A stretch of DNA of 64,000 nt, from assembly GCA_030644725.1 (NCBI GenBank), contig CP130629.1, positions 3,983,501 to 4,047,500 of the forward strand, in the 5' to 3' direction. This document shows, piece after piece, positions 17,449 through 23,955 of the stretch. The stretch comes from Candidatus Electrothrix communis. GTDB lineage: Bacteria > Desulfobacterota > Desulfobulbia > Desulfobulbales > Desulfobulbaceae. The translations under genes and the position numbers were made by a program. The stretch's first letter is position 1, and the number at the start of each line of letters is the position of its first letter. The notes below the pieces were generated by a model that was not told where the DNA came from, made no database searches, and saw nothing but the letters and a program-made list of their open reading frames with translations.

Positions 17449-19560
17449 ATGCCTCTGGAAATCCTGAATTTTATCAAGCCCGCGTGGATTAAGCCGCTTT
17501 GGAAGAAGCTCGGGCGGATAAGCGATGAGCGCAAAAAAGAGCTGGCTCGTTTGCGGGACGAATTTGTTGATCCGGAAACCCTGAAGGGACTCTATATTGA
17601 GCCGTTTTTGCAGGATCGCAATCCGGCGGATGTGATGCAGGAGGATCTGCTGGCCGCAGCCCGCCAACCTGCTTTTGAGCGGATCAACGAGTTTTTTCAG
17701 GGGAGCCTGCCTTTAGAAAAGGACGGGCGGCACCAGATGTTCATCCTCTCTGATGCTGGAATGGGCAAGACCTCCCTGCTGCTCATGATCAAGCTCATGC
17801 ATCTGACCAGCTTCTGGCCGAAGGGACATCATTGTGCTCTGTTCAAGTTGGGAGATGATACTCTGAAGCGGGTACAGGCCCTCCCGAATAAGGGGGAGAC
17901 AGTACTTCTGCTGGACGCCTTAGATGAAGATCCGCAGGCTTGGAAACGAATTCGTGACCGCTTGCTCGATCTGTTGCAGGCCAGTGAGGATTTTCGTCGG
18001 GTGATCATCTCCAGCCGCACCCAGTTTTTTCCGGAAATGGAATCAGACCGACTTGGTCGCCCGGAGATCAAGGTGCTGTCCGGTTACCACTGTCCGGTGC
18101 TCTATCTTGCTCCCTTTACCGATGTTCAGGTACAGGAATTCATTCATCGAAAATTGCCCCTGAGCTGGCATCATCATCTTCGTTTGCAGGCCGGACGAAT
18201 CAAGAAAGATCGGGAAAAGGCTGTCCGGTTGTTGGAGCATATGCAGGATCTGCGGATGCGGCCTATGTTGCTCCAGCATATCGACAAGCTTCTTGTTGCA
18301 GACTGCCAACAGGAGTGGAATGCCTATACGGTGTACGAGGCCTTGGTGGCTGAATGGCTGGACCGGGAGGTGCGTAAGCTTCGGGAGCAACATAAAAACC
18401 GGCGAGTACCGGAGCGTAAAGAGTTGTTTCATGCTTGTTTGCGGATTGCTGAGCAGATGGAGCGGGGCGGAGGTGATCGGAGGATTATCTCGGAAGAGGA
18501 GCTGCGGCAGCTGATTGAGGCAGATGAGAATATTGCTTGGTTGGAAAAGTTTGAACTGGGCGGGCGTTCTCTGCTTAACCGGAATTCCGATCGTGCCTTT
18601 CGCTTCAGCCATTATACGATACAAGAATTTCTCTTGGCTTGGGGATTGGTTAATAAGCAGCTTGTCGGTAAGGAACCGTTGCGGGCTACGGACCAGTTGT
18701 TGCGGTTTGTTGATTTTGCTGATGGAATCGCTGAGTATTTTGATCAGATAACCCTCCCAGAGACATTTGATCCGGTTGCCTATGTCAGGCGATACAGGGC
18801 CTCTTGGCCTGTTCCTGTGCAAATACAGCATCGGCTCCGTAACGGTGCCATTGGCCCGGACATGGTGCTTTTGCCCGGAGGCCGTTTTCAGATGGGCGAT
18901 ATTCAAGGGGATGGACGTGGAAATGAACGACCGGTGCATGAGGTAGAGCTGGACAGCTTTGCTATTGGTCGTTATCCGGTCACCTTTGCTGAGTATGATA
19001 TCTTTTGTGAGGCCACTGGCCGTGAAAAGTCGAACGATCAGAGCTGGGGCAGGGGACAGCGACCAGTGATTAATGTCAGATGGGAGGATGCTGTCGCCTA
19101 TTGTGCGTGGCTGAGCCGGGAAACCGGCCATACCTATCGCCTGCCTACGGAGGCGGAGTGGGAGTATGCCTGCCGAGCGGGCAGTGCATCCAGTTGGTGT
19201 TTTGGTGATGATGAGGCCGGTCTTGGTGAATACGCTTGGTACGATAAAAATGGCGAGAAGCAAACCCATCCGGTGGGCGAAAAGAAGGCTAATGCTTGGG
19301 GGCTGCACGATATGCACGGCAATGTCTGGGAATGGTGTGGGGATTGGTACGGAGAAAAGTATTACGCTGACTGTCAGCGGCAGGGGACAGTGAAGAGTCC
19401 TCCGGGGCTTGCACAGGGGAAAAGGAGGGTTATTCGGGGCGGTTCCTGGGACGACTTTCCTAGCAACGCCCGTTGCTCCTTCCGCAACTGGGACTTTCCT
19501 TACCTTCGGTACTTCAGCGTAGGGTTTCGAGTGGTGTTCTCCCCGGCTGCTGGTTCCTGA
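17449..19560 (+). CDS. NACHT-type STAND NTPase fused to C-type-lectin/FGE-sulfatase domain
   Basis: 703 residues. The NACHT-like module carries Walker A SDAGMGKTS (Lys107) and Walker B VLLLDALDED (Asp156), an ISSRT sensor and a helical region. From about residue 465 a formylglycine-generating-enzyme-type domain runs to the end (LPGGRFQMGD, PVTFAEY, RLPTEAEWEYACRAG, GNVWEWCGDW, VIRGGSW..GFRV). The catalytic cysteine context of true FGE enzymes is missing after RGGSW, so this is likely a ligand-binding C-type lectin fold. The last 40 residues look like a DGR variable region. There is no recruited effector domain at the N-terminus, and no good ribosome site; translation may be coupled to the kptA fragment 3 bases upstream. 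The expected role is a conflict sensor in the cytoplasm. Confidence 0.88.
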   Translation: MPLEILNFIKPAWIKPLWKKLGRISDERKKELARLRDEFVDPETLKGLYIEPFLQDRNPADVMQEDLLAAARQPAFERINEFFQGSLPLEKDGRHQMFILSDAGMGKTSLLLMIKLMHLTSFWPKGHHCALFKLGDDTLKRVQALPNKGETVLLLDALDEDPQAWKRIRDRLLDLLQASEDFRRVIISSRTQFFPEMESDRLGRPEIKVLSGYHCPVLYLAPFTDVQVQEFIHRKLPLSWHHHLRLQAGRIKKDREKAVRLLEHMQDLRMRPMLLQHIDKLLVADCQQEWNAYTVYEALVAEWLDREVRKLREQHKNRRVPERKELFHACLRIAEQMERGGGDRRIISEEELRQLIEADENIAWLEKFELGGRSLLNRNSDRAFRFSHYTIQEFLLAWGLVNKQLVGKEPLRATDQLLRFVDFADGIAEYFDQITLPETFDPVAYVRRYRASWPVPVQIQHRLRNGAIGPDMVLLPGGRFQMGDIQGDGRGNERPVHEVELDSFAIGRYPVTFAEYDIFCEATGREKSNDQSWGRGQRPVINVRWEDAVAYCAWLSRETGHTYRLPTEAEWEYACRAGSASSWCFGDDEAGLGEYAWYDKNGEKQTHPVGEKKANAWGLHDMHGNVWEWCGDWYGEKYYADCQRQGTVKSPPGLAQGKRRVIRGGSWDDFPSNARCSFRNWDFPYLRYFSVGFRVVFSPAAGS
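19441..19545 (+). other. Candidate diversity-generating-retroelement variable region
   Basis: This segment encodes residues 665-699 of the NACHT-lectin protein. Within the RGGSW...GFRV frame, nearly every non-conserved position uses an NNY codon (GAC GAC TTT, AGC AAC, TGC TCC TTC, AAC, GAC TTT, TAC CTT, TAC TTC AGC), the pattern expected if AAY codons of a template were mutated at adenines. The invariant Pro, Arg, Gly and Phe positions are preserved. No template repeat, reverse transcriptase or Avd gene is in the window, so any template must lie elsewhere. Confidence 0.5.
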
Positions 19561-19912
19561 CTCCTGCTTTCTGCTTCCTGAAATGCTGTCTTCTGTTTTC
19601 TTCTGCGCGTAGCGCTGGCGATTTTTTTTATCCGGCAGGGAGCTTTCCTTACGAAAGATGTCGGTAGCACAATGCCCTGAAGGGGCTGTATTTATCAGCT
19701 CAGGGTAACACCCTGAGCACGGAACACCTCAAGGCCAGTCACTCGGGGTGTTACCCCGAGCTGGGTAAATATAACCCCTTTGGGGTACGGGTTCCGTTGC
19801 TCCGCTGTGGAGGTAACTCTCTGTACTTACCCTCAACACCTCACCGCAGGAGATTGTAAAAAAAGAGGAGATCAACATGAAATGTTCCTTAAAAAACTCA
19901 AGGAGTAACACC
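19561..19912. other. Intergenic region with repeat pair
   Basis: About 350 bases with no convincing gene. It starts with a C/T-rich stretch of CTGCTT-like units, then holds the inverted repeat at 19674-19788. At its end are two ribosome site/ATG pairs in frame (19865-19879 and 19901-19915), the second being the cytochrome start. Confidence 0.6.
19674..19788. repeat. Inverted pair of ~45-base repeat units
   Basis: Unit 1 (19674-19718) reads CCCTGAAGGGG, then TATTTA, then CAGCTCAGGGTAACACCCTG. Unit 2 (19741-19788) is a diverged copy in reverse orientation (CCCCAAAGGGG, TATATTTA, CAGCTCGGGGTAACACCCCG when read on the minus strand). Each unit also contains two small hairpins. It resembles a dispersed intergenic repeat element. 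Confidence 0.65.
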
Positions 19913-20290
19913 ATGAAGAAAATCATTCCGCTGTGCTTATTTTCTATCTTCCTCCTGAACAACGCCATGGCTAAAGAATTTCCGGGAAATGGCAAAAGAA
20001 TCGCCGAATCGCAGTGCGTTGTTTGTCATGACCTGACAGCTGCAAAGAAAAACAAGGTCGGGCCGTACCTGTTTGGTGTTGTCGGGCGAGTTGCTGGCAC
20101 AGCAAAAGAGTATATTCACTCCAATGCATTTCAGAAAAAAACCCGGCATGCTGCCTGGGACAAGGAAAAATTGGATATTTATCTCAAGGATCCAAAAGAC
20201 TTCATTCCTGGAACAAAAATGACGTTTATAGGCGTGAAAAACGATCAGGATCGGACAGATATCATCAGCTATTTGTCCACGCTGAAATGA
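19913..20290 (+). CDS. Class I c-type cytochrome, periplasmic
   Basis: 125 residues. A signal peptide (MKKIIPLCLFSIFLLNNAMA) is followed by a short mono-haem cytochrome c with haem site CVVCH and a distal Met in GTKMTF, giving likely His/Met coordination. The pattern KVGPYLFGVVGR is typical of cytochrome c552/c2-like small electron carriers. It would shuttle electrons in the periplasm; partners are not visible nearby. The start at 19913 is chosen because AGGAG lies 7 bases upstream and the signal peptide begins there. An in-frame ATG at 19877 also has a GAGGAG site and would add 12 residues before the signal peptide, an odd double start. Confidence 0.9.
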   Translation: MKKIIPLCLFSIFLLNNAMAKEFPGNGKRIAESQCVVCHDLTAAKKNKVGPYLFGVVGRVAGTAKEYIHSNAFQKKTRHAAWDKEKLDIYLKDPKDFIPGTKMTFIGVKNDQDRTDIISYLSTLK

Positions 20291-20347
20291 GAAGACAGGG
20301 AAGCCGTATGAGAGAAAAATCCCCAAAATACAACCTATACTAACGCC

Positions 20348-21850
20348 GTGAACGAACAACGCCCGATACCAGAATTTCTCGCCGCCGTCGACCTCGGCTC
20401 TAACAGCTTCCACATGGTTGTGGCCCGGATCGAAGACGGCCATATCCACATCCTGGATAAGCTGAAAGAGATGGTGCGCCTCGGTGCCGGACTTGATGAG
20501 CATAACCGGCTCTCCAAAGAGGCACGCCAACGCGCCCTTGACTGTCTTCATCGTTTCGGTGAACGGGTGCGCAATTTTCCGCCCGGAACCGTGGCGGCCG
20601 TGGGCACGAAAACCCTGCGTCAGGCCAAGAAATCCCGGAGCTTTATTGAAAAAGCCAGCGAGGCCCTGGGGCATCCCATAGCGGTTATCGGCGGAAAGGA
20701 AGAGGCGCGTCTCGTCTATCTGGGCGTGTCTCATTCCCTGGTTGCCGAAGAAGGAAAACGCTTTGTCATGGACATCGGCGGCGGCAGTACCGAGCTGATT
20801 ATAGGAGAAAATTTCGAGCCCCTGCATTTGCGCAGTCTCAATATGGGCTGTGTCAGTATGAGCCTCAAATTTTTCCGCAACGGCGACCTGAACAAGAACG
20901 CCTGGGCCCAGGCCAAAACAGCTGCCCATTTGGAGCTCCGTCCGGTGAGGAGGTATTTCCAAAAAGCGGATTGGGCCTCAGCTGCCGGGGCCTCGGGTAC
21001 CATTAAGACGGTGGGGAGCATTGTCCAGGCCCTGGAACTTAGCCCGTATCATATCACCTTGGACAGCCTCTACGACATACGGGAGCGGATGATTGCAGCG
21101 GGCCACTTGGATAAGCTGGATCTGCCCGGTCTGAAGGCTGAGCGGAAGCCGGTTATCGCCGGGGGGCTGGCAGTCCTTATTGCGACCTTTGAGGCCCTGC
21201 GGATTGAGAATATGCAGGTCTCTGACGGTGCCTTACGGGAGGGGCTGCTCTATGAGCGCCTGGGCAGGAGCCGATGCGAGGATACCCGTCTGAAAACCGT
21301 TGAGAGTGTACAGCAGCGCTTTCAGGTCAGCCGTAACCATGCTGATCGGGTGACCGGGACAGCCCGGCGTTTGTTCATCGCCTGTGAAGAGGCTTGGAAG
21401 CTCCAACCCGAGGATGCTGAACTCCTCCATTGGGCCGCCAGCCTCCATGAAATCGGTCTTGCTGTTTCGTTGAGCGGCTATCAAAAACACGGGGCCTATC
21501 TCCTTGACCATGCTGATCTACCAGGATTTTCTTTTGAAGAGCAGGATTGGATGAGTATACTGGTGCGCTGTCATCGCAAGAAGATATCAAAAAATATCTT
21601 GGGGGAATTACCTGCTGCAAAACGGGCAACTGTGTTGCGGCTTGCGATCCTGCTGCGCCTTGCAACCCTGCTGCACCGCTCCCGCAAGGACGAGACAGCG
21701 ATTGTTGAGGAGCTCATTGCTGAAGAAGAGGGATTGTCTATCCGGTTTGCCAAGGGTGAGCTGGACAGGCATCCCCTCCAGCTTGCCAGCCTGAAGCAGG
21801 AGGCAACCTATTTAAAAAATGTGGATTTTATCTTAAAATTTTCTTCATGA
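20348..21850 (+). CDS. ppx: Exopolyphosphatase / guanosine pentaphosphate phosphohydrolase (Ppx/GppA)
   Basis: 500 residues. The N-terminal actin-like ATPase fold shows AAVDLGSNSFHMVVA and DIGGGSTEL, both phosphate-binding loops of the Ppx/GppA family, plus VGTKTLRQAK. The C-terminal ~190 residues contain an HD-like helical region (LHWAASLHEIG, YQKHGAYL), as in full-length Ppx. The enzyme releases phosphate from the ends of polyphosphate and/or converts pppGpp to ppGpp; sequence alone does not separate the two. The start is a GTG with no strong ribosome site. The cobyrinate amidase gene follows 32 bases later in the same direction. Confidence 0.9.
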   Translation: MNEQRPIPEFLAAVDLGSNSFHMVVARIEDGHIHILDKLKEMVRLGAGLDEHNRLSKEARQRALDCLHRFGERVRNFPPGTVAAVGTKTLRQAKKSRSFIEKASEALGHPIAVIGGKEEARLVYLGVSHSLVAEEGKRFVMDIGGGSTELIIGENFEPLHLRSLNMGCVSMSLKFFRNGDLNKNAWAQAKTAAHLELRPVRRYFQKADWASAAGASGTIKTVGSIVQALELSPYHITLDSLYDIRERMIAAGHLDKLDLPGLKAERKPVIAGGLAVLIATFEALRIENMQVSDGALREGLLYERLGRSRCEDTRLKTVESVQQRFQVSRNHADRVTGTARRLFIACEEAWKLQPEDAELLHWAASLHEIGLAVSLSGYQKHGAYLLDHADLPGFSFEEQDWMSILVRCHRKKISKNILGELPAAKRATVLRLAILLRLATLLHRSRKDETAIVEELIAEEEGLSIRFAKGELDRHPLQLASLKQEATYLKNVDFILKFSS

Positions 21851-21882
21851 CAGCGTTAGATGAATAAGAAGGTGAACAGGTA

Positions 21883-23292
21883 GTGAAGGTGGAAATGCAA
21901 CAGGACAAAACAGCTACCGGATGCATCGTCATTGCCGGGTTAAGCGGCGGTTCCGGTAAATCCGTGGCCTCGGTGGCCCTAGCAGCGGCCCTGCGACGCA
22001 GCGGGCATCGAGTGGTGCCCTTTAAAAAAGGGCCGGATTATATTGATGCGGGTTGGATGACCACCGCAGCCGGGAATCCCTGTTATAATTTGGATCCCTA
22101 TCTCATGTCCGATACCGCTCTTGCTGATTCCTTTCAGCGGCAGGCTGCTGGTGCTGATTACGCCCTGATAGAGGGTAACCGAGGCCTGTATGACGGAGTG
22201 ACAGCAGAGGGCGGTTTTTCCACGGCAGAACTGGCTGTGCAGCTGGATCTCCCGGTCTTGCTGGTGGTGAATTGCAGTAAGACCACCCGGACCGTCGCGG
22301 CCCTGGTCCTCGGTTGCCGGGAGCTGGATAAACGGGTGCGCATTGCCGGGGTTATTCTCAATCAGATCGCCACACCGCGTCATGAGCGGATTGTCACTGA
22401 GTCGGTGGAAAAGTATACCGGTATTCCGGTGGTGGGGATTGTTCCGCGCATGAAGACGGATATTTTTCCCATGCGTCATCTCGGGGTCACCCCGCATCAG
22501 GAATACGGGCAAGCAGCAACCGATGCTGCTGTGGATCGCTTGGCAGCCATTGCGGAAGAGCATTTTGATCTGGAGCGAATCATCGGGCTGATGGAACAGC
22601 GACGCTTCAGCCCGATCCCGACAGACGCTGGATCAGCGAAATTGGCTGAAAGTATTGAGCCGGTGCGAATCGGCGTCCTCCGTGATGCGGCCTTTCAGTT
22701 TTATTATCAGGAGAATCTGGAGGCGTTGCAGGAAGGCGGGGCAGAGCTGGTTATGATTAATGCCCTGACTGCTGAGACCCTGCCGAATGACCTGGATGCC
22801 CTGTATATTGGGGGAGGGTTCCCGGAAACCAGTGCCCGGCAGCTGGCCGATAATGTCTCTTTTCGTGATTCTGTTCGTCAGGCAGCAGATGAAGGCCTAC
22901 CCATTTATGCGGAATGCGGCGGTCTGATCTTCCTTGGCCGATCAATTATCCTTGAAGGCAAGGAGTATCCCCTTGCCGGCGTTTTTCCGGTGACCTTTAG
23001 CATGTCGACCAAACCGCAGGGGCATGGCTATTCCGCGTTTATCGTTGATCAGGAAAACCCTTTTTATCCCCTGGGTACTCAAATAAAGGGACATGAGTTT
23101 CGTTATTCGGTTGTGGAAGGCTGGGATGGAGGCCTGGAAGACCTCGCCTTGCAGATGGAGCGGGGCACCGGTTTTCAGGGAAAGCGTGACGGTTTGCTGA
23201 AGAAGAATGTCCTGGCCCTGTACACCCATGTTCTTGCGCCGGGAAGCCCGGAATGGGCAGCTGGTCTGCTGCGGGCTGCGCGGGAGCGATAG
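21883..23292 (+). CDS. cbiA: Cobyrinic acid a,c-diamide synthase family (CbiA/CobB)
   Basis: 469 residues. The N-terminal P-loop amidoligase domain has GLSGGSGKS and FKKGPDYIDAGW. The C-terminal class I glutamine amidotransferase domain has the nucleophile in YAECGGL, then ALYTHVL with the catalytic His. The enzyme amidates the a and c side chains of cobyrinate (or hydrogenobyrinate) in B12 synthesis using Gln and ATP. Homologues include the dsr-linked DsrN and the F430 enzyme CfbE; no dsr or methanogenesis genes are near, so the B12 role is preferred. The start is GTG at 21883 with AAGGTG about 9 bases upstream; ATG 21895 is possible. Confidence 0.88.
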   Translation: MKVEMQQDKTATGCIVIAGLSGGSGKSVASVALAAALRRSGHRVVPFKKGPDYIDAGWMTTAAGNPCYNLDPYLMSDTALADSFQRQAAGADYALIEGNRGLYDGVTAEGGFSTAELAVQLDLPVLLVVNCSKTTRTVAALVLGCRELDKRVRIAGVILNQIATPRHERIVTESVEKYTGIPVVGIVPRMKTDIFPMRHLGVTPHQEYGQAATDAAVDRLAAIAEEHFDLERIIGLMEQRRFSPIPTDAGSAKLAESIEPVRIGVLRDAAFQFYYQENLEALQEGGAELVMINALTAETLPNDLDALYIGGGFPETSARQLADNVSFRDSVRQAADEGLPIYAECGGLIFLGRSIILEGKEYPLAGVFPVTFSMSTKPQGHGYSAFIVDQENPFYPLGTQIKGHEFRYSVVEGWDGGLEDLALQMERGTGFQGKRDGLLKKNVLALYTHVLAPGSPEWAAGLLRAARER

Positions 23293-23305
23293 CTCGTTTC
23301 ACAAT

Positions 23306-23359
23306 AAAAAAAGCTGTAAAAATTGCCTTGTTTCCTTGGCAGCTCCTACAGCTTTTTTT
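23306..23359. terminator. Bidirectional intrinsic terminator
   Basis: AAAAAAAGCTGTA at 23306 pairs with TACAGCTTTTTTT at 23347, with A and T runs at both ends. It lies between the convergent cbiA (+) and the small Met-rich gene (-) and can serve both. Confidence 0.75.
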
Positions 23360-23419
23360 TACTACTCTCTGCTTCTTTCCGCAACCAGTGCAGAAAAAAC
23401 AGAGATATGTGAGAGACGC

Positions 23420-23728
23420 TTAGCGGGTTGTCATAACCTGCATCTGCTGCGGCTTGATCTGAGCACGCATTTTCTCCATCATGACAGGCTGGATGCTCGC
23501 CTGCATGTAGTTCTGAGGGGTACGCTCTGCCATCATTTTAGCACGCATCTCATTTTTCAGCAGCATAGCTGAGTAGTTCTTGTTGATCATCTCCTGCTGC
23601 ATTTGGGTTAATGCCTGATCAACAGTGGTTGCAACGGTATTGGTGTCCACCTGCATTGCAGAAACAGAACCAGCCATAATTAAACCAGCAGCCAGTCCGA
23701 GTGCGATTTTGATTGTCATTTTTTTCAC
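23420..23728 (-). CDS. Small secreted Met-rich protein, unknown function
   Basis: 102 residues, no recognised family. A clear signal peptide with cleavage near AGSVSA precedes a ~77-residue mature part that is helical, rich in Met and Gln, and lacks Cys. The start is GTG: GGAG lies about 8 bases upstream, whereas the ATG three codons later would be too far from it. It ends just before a bidirectional terminator, so it is transcribed alone or as the last gene. Periplasmic location is likely; the Met content could suit metal binding or simple amphipathic helices, but nothing decides it. Confidence 0.7.
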   Translation of the reverse strand: MKKMTIKIALGLAAGLIMAGSVSAMQVDTNTVATTVDQALTQMQQEMINKNYSAMLLKNEMRAKMMAERTPQNYMQASIQPVMMEKMRAQIKPQQMQVMTTR

Positions 23729-23955
23729 TTTTCTTTCTCCTGTTCCATGTTAAAAAAATTGGATAGATTTGCTATCCCTTTGGTACCCCGCAACCTGTTC
23801 ACGCCCGACAATACTACTCCTTGCCTTGCTTTAATGCAAAGAGGCGCGAAAGAATGCACAGCTAACATGATACTGATTTGGGTAGAGAATGTAAACAGGT
23901 GAGCAGATTTTTTTTTTGGCTGTATTTTTTAATCCGCTATCTCCTCTTTTTTCTG

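Noticed and set aside
18043-19317. 424-codon minus-strand frame antisense to the NACHT-lectin gene
   Set aside because: No domain, no start signal; the sense protein has clear Walker and lectin motifs.
19937-20962. 341-codon minus-strand frame across the cytochrome and Ppx genes
   Set aside because: Spans two well-supported sense genes; no recognisable domain.
21883-23292. DsrN (dsr-linked siroheme amidase) for the CbiA-type gene
   Set aside because: No dsr genes are near; the general cobyrinate amidase call is safer.
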